Of a stretch of DNA of 64,000 nt, positions 12,463-22,901 are shown in pieces (position 1 is the first letter of the stretch; the number at the start of each line of letters is the position of its first letter). The stretch covers positions 2,294,001 to 2,358,000 of the forward strand of contig OY744462.1 of assembly GCA_963556145.1 (NCBI GenBank), read 5' to 3'. This DNA is from Hygrocybe punicea (taxonomy: Eukaryota; Basidiomycota; Agaricomycetes; Agaricales; Hygrophoraceae). The position numbers and the translations under genes are program-made. The notes beneath the pieces were generated by a model that saw only the letters and a program-made list of their open reading frames with translations, had not been told where the DNA came from and did not search any database.

Positions 12463-14092
12463 TCAAGAAAGAGCGAGATGGATCAAATGTACCTGCACCA
12501 ATGGCGGCATCCAAAAATTTGACGTCAGGTATAGAATCAAGAACAAAACCAACCCATTTAGCACGACCAACCGGTCTGAGAGCATATGGTCCTGGTCCGC
12601 CTTCTTACGTTTGTTGGTGGCCTGCTTGGTCTGAGACAGTGAGTACTGAGCGCATATGGGCATACACGGATACTCACTGGTTTCTCCCAGATGCATATGT
12701 CGAAACAATTTTCTGACGAGCCAGAGGCAATGAGATGACGCTCAGGAGAGGAGATGGCCTGAATCCAATCTAATGAAGAGACTTAAATTGACTTCTCATT
12801 GGTTTACGTACCTCAACTGTCTGAATCAACGCCTGGCCTGAATTCATCTCCATTCATTATTGCTGTGCAGTTTGACTGATGAACAACTCACCTCCGTCGT
12901 GACGCAAGGTCTGGACAACCCCTTCCAAATTTGTGTTGAAGAGGTAGACATTACCGTGATCACTTCCACATACGACCACATTGGCCTGCTCGGTGAAAAC
13001 CCCCTTCTTCACGTATCTTCGAGTGACTGCCACGCTGAAGGATCGCATGGGAGAAGTCCGAGTTATGTTATATAAATCAAATCCTGTGCTCAAGTTGTCA
13101 ACGAGGACGAATTTTTCTGATGGACAGACACTAGCATTCCCTCTATGAAATTCACCTCAGTTTGCTGGACGTTTTTTCACATCAAATCACTCACATGCCA
13201 GACTTGAACACCTTGGACCATTTCTTGACGGATGTCTCTGCATCTCGACAGGAACTAGCCAAACGAGGATCAGCAGGACGCTGTGGCCAGTATATACGTT
13301 CACTCACACTTCTCCGGACTCCAAACTGAACACCAATAGGTTCTGATAGCCACTCGTGAAGTGGATAGCGCGAGGGACGGTCAGGTCCAGCATGTGCTTA
13401 TTCCATAGGCTCGTGAGAGTACCTGTATTTATCTAAGCATTCTTTTGAAGTTTCCTTTACTCCGAACTCACCGTTCTTCTCCAGGCAATAAACCTGAACC
13501 TGACCATAGTGACTCGATGTTGCGAGTCGGCTGCGTGTTGGATCAAATGCCAGGGCCTCGACACTGTCGCTAACGGCAAATGCGCGGGTGTTCGACAACT
13601 CCAAGAACTTGCCCTGACCTTCATCAGTGCCACCATTGAATGAAATGAGGGGTATACTCACCCCAAACCTGCTTTGGCAATATACTGACACCATTCCTCT
13701 TCCAGTTCCAAAGCAAAGTGTTTCGCCCGTGACTCCAGCTTCAGAAGCTAGCCACTTTATACAGGTGATTTGCCCCCACTTTCCTCCATTGTCATGGATC
13801 ACCTGGATGCATTTGTATTTTTCTAAGATCCAAACCCGAACGGCTTCGTCATCTCCTACATCACGTCATCAGTGCTGTGTTCCCAAGTCACTGGTCTCCC
13901 TACCTCCACTTGCAAGTTGTTCACCATCGTGAGCAAAGGCAAAGCAGTTGACGGCCGCAGTGTGGCCAGCAAGCTGTCTAGCTAGTCGATATTGCTGTCT
14001 GGAAATAAGGCAATGAATAAGCTTGGAGGAACCAGACGTACATCTTTTTGCACAAAAATTTGATCCCAAATTTCTTGAATGGTTGACGGCAT
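12463..14092 (-). CDS. WD40-repeat protein gene with several introns
   Basis: On the minus strand ATG at 14092 opens a short exon (MPSTIQEIWDQIFVQKD), spliced to QYRLARQLAGHTAAVNCFAF near 13997. A 48-bp intron (13903-13856) joins LASGG to DDEAVRVWILEKYKC, giving a complete first WD blade (GH ... VW). Later exons show IHDNGGKWGQITCIKWL, SVEALAFDPTRSRLAT, IHFTSGYQNLLVFSLESGE and TEQANVVVCGSDHGNVYLF, so further blades are present. A hydrophobic C-terminal segment ends near 12463 and may be a membrane anchor. WD40 proteins form beta-propeller scaffolds; substrate or partner is not predictable. It sits between the two transposition genes and diverges from the small gene at 14434. Most exon junctions keep frame. 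The middle introns (13480-13100) were not all resolved, so decay there cannot be excluded. Confidence 0.65.
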
Positions 14093-14433
14093 GAAAGAGT
14101 ATTAGGACTTTCTGCACCGACGGCGTATTCAGTATATATACTCAAAATATATAATTGTGTTCTCCATTCTTTTGTGAGGATGAACAATATCATTCTGTTG
14201 TGACGTCGTGTTGGCACGCTTACGAGAACATAACAAGGACACAAATAGTTCACCATTTAGAGAATTATCATACAGAAAATGACTCAAAGGGGAACAAGGA
14301 TCATAAATAATAAATAGGGACTCCACGAAAGTGCACCTCAGAAATAATGCAGACCGCTGGTATTATTCGCCGACATCTACCACTCATCACAGGACGTATT
14401 ATATTCACAACCCAGAGACTTCCTGACCCACCA
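14093..14433. promoter_or_regulatory. Divergent intergenic region between the WD40 gene and the small acidic gene
   Basis: About 340 bp, AT-rich, separating two head-to-head starts (14092 minus, 14434 plus). It is the only place for both upstream regions, so a shared bidirectional promoter is likely. No specific motif was assigned. Confidence 0.4.
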
Positions 14434-15147
14434 ATGATCACCCCACGGATGGATTTTTACGCAGAAGAGCGAGACTTGACCTCCTTGGCAAAGGAACAAA
14501 GCGAATGCAGCGACAAAGCCATGTCGGAACTATCCGTTCTAGAAAGCGACGAGGAACCCATCAGCGGTCACAAAATCCCTAAACCACCAGGTGAGGCAGG
14601 CCGCCCAGGCAGTGGCGGTTACAACTTGAAGGATGTGCTGGGATGGGCCAAGGCGGAATTTGACCAAGTGCAGGTAGCATGAATATTGCGTGATGAATTG
14701 AAAAAAAGGAGTTGACTTCGAGTCGTAGAAATGTGTCCGCTCCCAAGCCAACGAGAAGCTGAGCCGGGATAAAAGCTACGCACGTCAAAAAGACAGCGCG
14801 ATACGTGCCATTTGTCTTCAAGTAAGCAACTAACCTCAGCTAAACTTGCCCTCAGGAGCTCACACACTGCACAGGCATCCAAAAAGCATCCGATTTTAGA
14901 CCAATACGTCAACCATTGGCCAGTCCGGTCTATGCTGAAACTTCACCTCAAGTACACCTCAGAGTTGGCTCGACGCACGAAGGAGAAGGCCATCGCCAAG
15001 AAGGTGGAGCAAGTCGTTGGAAAGGTGGTCGCCGCGAGAAAGGCCCTTCCCAAAAGGAAAGGAGCAGTGGCAGAGAGAGACCAGGAGGATGAGGATGAGG
15101 ATGGCGATGGCGATGGCGACGATGGCGACGGCGAGGAGATGGCTTAA
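14434..15147 (+). CDS. Small gene of unknown function with an acidic tail, CACTA cargo
   Basis: ATG at 14434 (MITPRMDFYAEERDL) leads to the segment GGYNLKDVLGWAKAEFDQVQ. A GT-AG intron beginning near 14677 joins it to a second exon containing KKHPILDQYVNHWPVRSMLK and LHLKYTSELARRTKEKA. The product ends in a basic then acidic run (EDEDEDGDGDGDD) before TAA at 15145-15147. I recognise no named domain. The charged central part could form a coiled coil. It lies head to head with the WD40 gene, between the two inverted arms. Intron acceptor choice is uncertain; the one that keeps frame is the AAG at about 14826. Confidence 0.5.
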
Positions 15148-15244
15148 GTTTCTAGAGATCGTCATTTTTAAATTTCTACGATCGGAACCGGTATGCAGCT
15201 AAGAAAGGGGTCGAGGCGTGGGTCCGTTTCCAAACGATGTGTAG

Positions 15245-16048
15245 TATGAAAATGAAGTGTTTGCGTGACTGAAGCAAAGAAGGGACGTAAGGCCAGCAGT
15301 TCGAGTGATTCAACGGGGTGAATGGCGCACGTTCCCGGGCAACGCGACAGATGAGGGAGTGAGGAGCCGACTCAGCATCTCTGGGAACCCATAAGACGCT
15401 GAAGATTTGGTGAGCGAGGACGTACGGCCAGCAGTTCGAGCAAAGTGATGGGGGGCAGATGGCAAATGTTCCCGGGTCATGCGACGGACGAGGGAATGAG
15501 GGGTGGGCTCAGCGTCTCTGGGAACCCATAAGACGCTGATGAAGAACTTAGAAGGCAAGGCGTTGAGACCTTTTTTGGTTGTTTGTCTTTGTTTGGGTGG
15601 GCTCGCCTTATTGGGGCTTTTTGTTTTTTTCTCCTTCTCCTCAACGTGTTTTGGGTTCCCAGACACGCGCCCGCTGCCTCCTCCGTCGTCTATCTAATGT
15701 GTTTTGGGCTCCCAGACACATTGTTCACTTTCTCTTCCACCAGTGCTCCCCCTGGATTCCCCGTTATGCATCAGTGCCCCCGGATTCCTCCCTACGCGGC
15801 TTCGGCGTGGTCTCATTGCCCCATTCCTGCAAGTGAGTGCTTTTTTTTCTGCCGGCCTCTCGCCGCTCGTTGGGCCACTCAGGGATCAACCCTGGGACCG
15901 AGTGGGCCAGCGAGCTTTGAGACGCCGCAGATGCTTGGCCGAAGTCCCGCTCCTGAGCTCACGATCTTTTTCTCCAGACTCGCACCCTGACGTGTTTTGG
16001 GCTCCCCAGACACCAATCCCACTTCCTGTACCTCAGTGCTCCTCCCGG
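15245..16048. repeat. Right arm of the internal inverted repeat, without the hAT-type insertion
   Basis: About 804 bp, reverse complement of 9980-12043 minus the hAT-type element. It shows the pre-insertion sequence at the position matching the GCTCGCTG duplication and sits directly upstream of the Tnp2 gene. Confidence 0.8.
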
Positions 16049-17002
16049 ATTCCTCGTTACGTGGCTTTGGCATCCAAGGACGGGTCTTCTTGCTCTATTT
16101 CCCGAGCCATACTCCCTCGTCTGAGTGGCCAAGAACCACTGCTTTCGCCTCATTAGCTCCGCATGCCGACCCGCTTCTGTGCCTCCTTCGGGTGTGCCAC
16201 AAAGGGAGGCCTCGACCCCACGACGAATTGTCCACAAGGAGTACCAGTGGACCACCACACCTTCGAATCCCACCAGCTCCAAGACCGTGCCACGATTGCT
16301 TGCGATGCCACCTGGCGCACCATAGATGCCCGCGATGCCGACATCGCCCAATACATGGCATCCATGACCCTCGCAGACCAAGTTTCCGGGGCGTTTACTC
16401 AACCAGGCGGACGGCTTTGGTCCAAATCCAACCCAGCTTCACAAGGTTCGGCGATGACCTCGCAGAATTTATCACTCGGTTCACCAGAACCCTCAATCGC
16501 AGCAGACCACCCCCACGTTCGCCCCCACGCTCCGAAAGCGCCCGGCCCCTCCAGTCCCCAACCCTCTCAACGCAGCCGAGTGGATTCACACATCTGTCGC
16601 CTGGTCGGGATCGAGGCGTCTGTGAAGGACTTGGCTCGGAAGGTCTCCCTAGCCCTCACGGAACTACAAAACCACCCTGGGGAGCTGCCATCGCCCCCCC
16701 CTTTGAATCCGCTGTTGTCAACCTGCACCGAGCTCCGAAATCAATTGGACGCTGTCAAAGGGAAGCAAGCTGCGGTGGTTGAAACCAAGAGGTCCATTGG
16801 CGAGCGACTGGATGAAGTCCAGCATCAGCTGGACCAAGGCAAACAGGAGTGGAAACAGAAATTGGCACAGCACCGCAGGGAGGTGAACCACGAACTGAAA
16901 ACCGACCATCACTTTACACCCTTCCTTCAGCATGTTGACCCCATTCTTCAAGTCTCCCTTTTTTTGGTAGTTGCCTGCCGGGTGGTGCTGAACGTTGGGC
17001 AT

Positions 17003-17130
17003 TGTAGTAGTTGTGCCTGGTCAGTCACATGATCAGGTTCCCACGGTTTGACCTAGTCAGTAGCCTTCCAGATGTAGTAGTCAGTCCATCCTTCCTATCC
17101 AGTCGACCTTTCCCCCGAGGTACCACTCCA
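17003..17130 (+). repeat. Solo LTR (TRIM family) in the transposase gene
   Basis: 128 bp, TGTAGTAGTTGTGCC...CACTCCA, closest to the 158-bp LTR subfamily but missing an internal piece. It is flanked by GCAT (16999-17002) and GCGT (17131-17134), a 4-bp duplication with one CpG-type change. Excising it with one duplication reads through VVLNVGHRGCHFMLSMLQYV in frame. Confidence 0.82.
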
Positions 17131-19022
17131 GCGTCGCGGATGCCATTTCATGCTTTCAATGCTGCAGTATGTCGTCCAGCTCACCCTGATGAGGGCTGGG
17201 CCCCGCCTTTCACCTCGAGAACAAAAGCTTATGTCCGACTTTCCGGTCAATCCTCGCTCCGCCGTGGACCACTTTCATCTGGACGAGAAGAGCATCATTT
17301 ATGCGGTCTGCCCGAATCCGAAATGTCACCGCACCTACAAGCCAACTTTCGAAGGCGACTCACCCATTGCTCTATACCCACAACACTGCACTCACCGGGA
17401 GTTTTGTGGCGGCCCACGTTGCAAGGAATGCTTGACCAAGCCCCAGGCGATTATGGGTGAGGAGATCCAGGTTCCCATCAAAACATTTGTTTCCTTCGAC
17501 TTCAAGGACTGGGTAGCTGGGCTGACTTCTTGACCTGGGTTGGAGGATTGCATGGATTCTTCCTGGACGAGGAAAGCTGGCAGTGTGGATGAAATGCATG
17601 ACATTTTTGACGGCGCATTCCTTCGTGAATTCCAAGGCCCTGACAAGCAGCATTTCAGCATTGGGGGTGACGAAGGCCGCTACGTATTTAGTCTTTGTGT
17701 TGACTTCTTCAACCCGTATACCAATAAACAGGCTGGAAAGAAGGCTTCCATTGGCCTCATATCCCTGGTCTGCCTCAACCTTCCCCCTGAATTGCGTTAC
17801 AAGCCAGAGAACATGTTTTTGGCTGGCATCATTCCTGGCCCCAAAGAACCTCCACTCGCTGCAATCAACCATTACCTGACCCCACTCATCGATGACTTCT
17901 TGGACTTTTGGGTGACTGGGGTCAGATTCTCGCGCACTCACTGCCATCCTGGTGGCCGACTGGTGCGCTGTGCACTGGTCGTAGTGATCTGTGACCTCCC
18001 CACTGCAAGAAAAGTGGGGGGATTTGCTGCTTTCTCTCATGATCACTTCTGCTCCATCTGTCATTGCACTCGAGCCACACATGGCTATGGAAACACGGAC
18101 TACGACTCTTGGATCCGATGCTCTGACGCCGACTGCCGGGCTTGCGCTGAACAGTACCACAGTGCAGGTGATGAGAAGGCGAGACAGGCACTCTTCAACA
18201 AGTCAGGCATTTGTTGGTCGGAATTACTTCGACTGCCTTATTTCGACATTGCCCGCTGTGTGGTAGTTGATGGCATGCACAACCTCTTCCTGGGCTTGAT
18301 CAAAGAGCACTTTGAAGGGATTCTTGGCATTCGCCTGAAAAAAGCAGAGGAACTGCCAGTGGTACCAATCGAATTTTCTTCCACTGGACAGGAATTCTCT
18401 CCCAATGAGCAGAAGAGCGTCCAAAAGCTTCAGAAATACCTACAAGGCCCCATGACAGCTGAGCTGGTGGCCGACCACCCGAAGATTGTCCAAAAGTTCA
18501 TGAGATGCCATGCGCGTGCCCTTGAATTTGCCTGTGCCGAGCTCAAGTGCCCAGCGGTGCATTTGGACCTGCATCGAAAGGCTTCAAAAATTGACCGGGT
18601 TGACGCCATCCTCGCCTGGGTAGGTTGCCCTTCCTGGCTACCTGAATGGGTTGCTTATCTTCACCCCACAGCGTCAAGTTCAACCAGAAAAGCGAGAGAC
18701 TGGTGCCAACACATCAACTGCCCATGGCCATGTATTGACGACGGAGGAGATGGAGGAGATCTGGTCTGATATCAGGAATATGGTGACACCAAGCTGGGTG
18801 ACTTCGGTTCCCCAGAATTTGGGCTCTTCCGCTCATGGAAAGGTAAAGGCAGATCAATGGCGGGTACTGGGAACGACCTATTTGCCCGTGTCACTTGTTC
18901 GCCTTTGGACTAAAGTCCACGGTGGGAATGAGCGCTCAGAACGATGTAGCAAGATTCTTTCCATCACCATATCCCTTCTTTCAGCCATAGTCATTGTCTC
19001 TTCTCGAGTAACCTCCCACCGC

Positions 19023-19160
19023 TGTAGTGGTAGATCACGTGACCAGTCCCTTAGTCAGTAGCAGTTCCCGATGTAGTAGTCAGTCTCATCCTTCCTATCC
19101 AGTCGACTTCCACCTCGAGTCCTGCGTGAGCCCCCGGAGAGGTACCTCGGTACCTCTCCA
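19023..19160 (+). repeat. Solo LTR (TRIM family, 137-bp subfamily) in the transposase gene
   Basis: 138 bp, TGTAGTGGTAGATCACG...GGTACCTCTCCA, flanked by CCGC at 19019-19022 and 19161-19164. Excising it with one duplication joins SRVTSHR to HAGLYLQHLQ in frame. Confidence 0.88.
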
Positions 19161-20240
19161 CCGCCACGCTGGCCTGTACCTGCAGCATTTGCAGTCATAC
19201 CTTCACAGGATCCAGGAGTTGTTCCCTGAATACCATTTCCACCCAAATCATCATGGGCGTTTCATTTACATGAGTACCTGTTACTCTACGGCCCTCTCCA
19301 TGCATGGTGGACATTTCCTTTTGAGCGGATTATTGGTACACTTCAGCGAATTCCTACCAGCAGCAAAATGGGTGAGCACTGCAGTAAGTAACCTGTAGGC
19401 CCCAAATGTACTGATAAACTCGTAGGTGAATTAGAGGAGACCTTGTCCAGGTCATATACTCGATCTGCAAACCTACGCAGCATTTTATGCAAATCCCAGT
19501 GCCCACAAGCCCTGCAACATTGCCAAGTAATGTTTAAGAAGCTTTTGAACCCCCAGGTCCGCGACTCACTCATCACCGACATGCTCACTGCATCCTTGGG
19601 CTGGGACGTGACCAATGAAGAAGATGCAGCTACTTGGAATGAAAACACAGCCCGCTCTATGCCTGCAGGCCTCTGTCATGCTCTGGCTGTGTCCTTAGGC
19701 TCTGACCCGCCAAAGAAGGCACAGCTTCTCTCCCATCTGACTGTCCATGGCATCACCTATACCATGTCATCTAAACATGAGGGTAATTCCTGCATTCTTG
19801 TACAGACGGAGGTGGAAAGTGATCCAGTTCCGGCTCGCATTGAATACATTGTGCAACTGCCCATCCCACAAGGCATAGCTACCCACGTCGCCATCCAACG
19901 CCTCAGGCCTGCATCAGCAGTTGATGATCCGTTTGAGGTTTTTCCCGTACTCCGTGCTCGAATGTGGGGTGTGCAACTGGCTGATCTGGAAATCATCTCT
20001 ATAAATCACATTCATGCCCACTTCGCCTACCTGTTATCAAACTGGGAGGAGCAGGATGTCAAGGTCGTTATATCAACGTCGTGTGTAAGCAGCCATATCC
20101 TGCCTTGGTGAATGGTGCTGACTCAACTTCAGGTGTATTGATCTGCCAGCACAGGTTTTAGGGCCCAATTAGTTGTATGACGTAGCATTAAATTAAATGA
20201 ATATCAAGGCGTCATCCATGTGTGAATGTTATCATTTTGT

Positions 20241-20742
20241 CACTCAAGTGCCTCCTCAGTGTGTGCTGAGTGTGTGATCAGTGACACACTTGAGTGTGCG
20301 AAGCATTATGGGCCATGCAAAATGATTTAGTTTCGAAATATTTTGCAAAGGCTAAATCTTATTGTGAAATATGGAATGTTGTGACTGGCAAAATCCTTGG
20401 CCAAAATTCTGCATTTGGTGAGGTTGAATAAACAAGATTTTGACGTCTTGCAAAATTGATTGAATTTGATATTTTTTACAATTATTTTGACAGCTGACAA
20501 GGTATGGGAAAACTTTCACTTTTGTCTACATTTTCACTCAGAACAATACTTTTGAATTTGATTAATTTTGTGTCGAGATAAATTCCCACAAATCTTTGTG
20601 TTTAAATAGAATTTCACAAGTTATTATGTGTGAAATTTTAATTGGATTTTGCACGGTTTAAAATCAAATGCAAAACTTTAACAAGCTTCCAATCATTTTG
20701 CAATTATTTTGCATCCTGCAAAATAGTGTGGTGTCAGCAGTA
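20241..20742 (-). repeat. Right terminal inverted repeat of the CACTA element (502 bp)
   Basis: Partner of 6743-7244, ending GGTGTCAGCAGTA at 20742 and followed by GTA. The inner edge shows CACTCAAGTG and TGTGTGCTGAGTGTGTG motifs. Confidence 0.9.
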
Positions 20743-20745
20743 GTA

Positions 20746-22900
20746 GGATGCCTTAATTAATTAGCATGCTGATTTGTTAAGTTTTGTCACGCTTTATCAT
20801 GTGACATGGGATGTATATGAATTACACTTATCTTAATAAATTTATTTTAAAAAATATTATTATAGAGAATATTTCCATAGCTTACTAAGATATTTAAGAC
20901 TGATTTTCTTAATGTTTTTTTATTTTTATTAATATCATCTATTATAAGAGTCTTTATTATATTTATTAAACAATTTCTTTTTAAATGTTACAATTTAATT
21001 ACTCATATAAATACTCATTTTAAGGATGTATTTATTTGGCTCCTTAGAAAACTGCTTAGTCATTTAACATCCTTTTCCTTATATAGCTATAGCTAACTAG
21101 TCTGATTAAGATAAATAAATTCTTGCTTGTCTTTTACTTCAGAACAAATTCAATAAAATTAATCAATGAAACACACAATAATATTAAACCTTCAAAATAA
21201 ATAATCATAAGGTTTAGTAAAGTAGTTGGTAACAAATAAATCAATCTCTTATCTATACTTAAGGTTCTACTATATAAAAAATGACAATTATCTTTTCTCA
21301 ATTATTTAAATCCAAGTTTACTACATTTTTGCTAATAATATATCAAAGGCATTAATTTTTTTATTTTCAGGCCACTTAGCTATAATTATATATGGAAAGA
21401 GGTGTTAGATGACTAAGCAGCTCTCTAAGTAGCCAAATAGACACTCTTTTATTTTAATATATATGCTACAATTATAAAATTTTAACATTTTCTATTTCAA
21501 TTTTAACTCTTTTAATTTTATAAGTAAATAAGTAAAAGGATTATTTTAAGGAGTTAGACTCTATTTTGCATCTTTAGAAGAAGAAGCCAGAAAAAAATAG
21601 CTCTCACTAATATATAATGATAACTTAAATCTAAATAATAATTTTGTCTAGATAGTCTAAAATAAAATCTTCAAAAATAAAATGTTTTAGACAAAAGATT
21701 GCTTCAATTTTCTAGTAGTACACAAATTAAATTGAATAAACATTGAAATAAATTCATTATTAAATTTCTATAAATAAACTAATACTAAAGTAAAAACAAA
21801 TTTAATACTGATAATAATGAACTGCATATTAATTCTAAAGAAAATTATAAGAGATATTTAACAGGATTTTAATATAAAGGGTGTTTATTTGAAATTTTAG
21901 ATAGTGTTTCAGGCGTAAAAATTTAGTTCTCTCAAAATATATTCTTCTTTTAGAATAATCACATAATCAGATAATAATTAAAAGAGAGGCTATGACATCC
22001 AAAGTATCTCTAATTTACAATTGTCTCTTACTGACTTAGCAACTTTTAGAAAAAGCTAATATAAAAATATACCTGAAATATGAAAATACACTTATAATAA
22101 TTAGTAATCTTAATGTTTTAAAATATAAATACATAAGAGACTAGTTCTTAGAATGTAGATAAACTTTCATTTTACAATCATGTAAATATATAATATTTCA
22201 TAAGTTATAATATTTACTTAGACAAGAATAAATAATGATGTCCAAAAGAAGACCAAAAGTAAAAGGGAATGAAAAAGGAAGGTATATTAATGTAAAATCA
22301 TTATGGTGGATACTGAAGTTGGAATCAGAGTTGCGAAGTTGAAAAATGTAACGGCAACCCCCACTTTACAAAAAATCATGTCCACTTACCATACCCATGG
22401 AGATGGTGACTGTGACATAATGATTGCACTCCTGAATGCTAAGATAGCTGAGGACTGGATGAGTGAACACTGTATTCTACAATCTTGCACCCTAAATCAG
22501 GATCTTCTCTGTGATTGGAATCAGTTATAGCACTCCAGCCCACGATGCTTGAAGAACACATATTTAGATGTATATGTCCACTTCTAATCCAGGCTGGCCA
22601 GGCTGAGTCTTCTTCAGTCAACCACTCACGGTCAGTGTCTATGAAGATTGATTCACTTCTTACTCTACTAGGTTTAAGACTCATGCAAGGAGGTGATAGA
22701 TCCCATGAACCACGAGATCTAAAGTGCTAGAAAGAAAAGTTATATTTATTGGAGTACAGAATATAAAAGAAGGTAAGCTAATAATACTTCAGGATATACA
22801 ATATTCTTTGTGATTAGAGTCTTAGAGATGGTAATTTAGGATGCCAAATTATTTTTAAACTATTAACTGACTCATGTAGCTCGAGAAACTGCAACATAAA
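20746..22900. other. AT-rich gene-free stretch with old repeat remnants
   Basis: No gene was recognised. Contains a possible inverted-repeat element at 21024-21446 and a segment (about 21620-21710) related in inverted form to 5150-5235. Two short open frames at 22303-22527 and 22515-22730 have no recognisable product. Confidence 0.5.
21024..21446. mobile_element. Possible MITE with ~55-bp diverged inverted repeats
   Basis: The left end has TTTGGCTCCTTAGAAAACTG and CTTAGTCATTTAACATCC. The reverse complement of the right end has TTTGGCTACTTAGAGAGCTG and CTTAGTCATCTAACACC. Terminal bases GGATGTATTTA versus GAGTGTCTA resemble PIF/Harbinger ends, but the target duplication (TAA versus TTT/TTA) is unclear. 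Confidence 0.45.
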
Positions 22901-22901
22901 A

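Larger units (their letters stand above)
16163..20111 (+). pseudogene. tnp2-like: CACTA transposase (Tnp2 family), disrupted
   Basis: Begins with a Cys-containing N-terminus (MPTRFCASFGCATKGGLDP) and a predicted coiled coil (about residues 190-270, SIGERLDEVQHQLDQGKQEW). The Tnp2 core carries AVCPNPKCHRTYKP, VFSLCVDFFNPYTNKQAGKK, FCSICHC and the hallmark DGMHNLFLGLIKEHF. Introns of 55 bp (18617-18671) and 54 bp (19372-19425) join GVDAILAW to RQVQPEK and SSKMG to GELEETLSRS. Four lesions are visible. A solo LTR sits at 17003-17130. An in-frame TGA at 17531-17533 lies where a CGA arginine codon fits. A second solo LTR sits at 19023-19160. An apparent 1-bp deletion near 19259 lies between NHHGR and LHEYLLLYGPLHAWW. 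Removing either LTR with one target duplication restores the frame exactly. It was the element's own transposase and is now inactive. Confidence 0.85.
6743..20742 (+). mobile_element. 14.0-kb CACTA-type DNA transposon (Tnp2 family) with nested insertions
   Basis: The ends are CACTGCTGACACC on the left and, reverse-complemented, TACTGCTGACACC on the right. They are flanked by a 3-bp target duplication, GTA, at 6740-6742 and 20743-20745, as expected for CACTA elements. The terminal inverted repeats are 502 bp each. The interior reads, left to right: accessory gene (minus), inverted arm, WD40 gene (minus), small acidic gene (plus), inverted arm, Tnp2 transposase (plus). Later insertions are a hAT-type element at 10121-11444 and solo LTRs at 17003-17130 and 19023-19160. 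Both transposition genes carry disabling lesions, so this copy is no longer autonomous. Confidence 0.9.
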
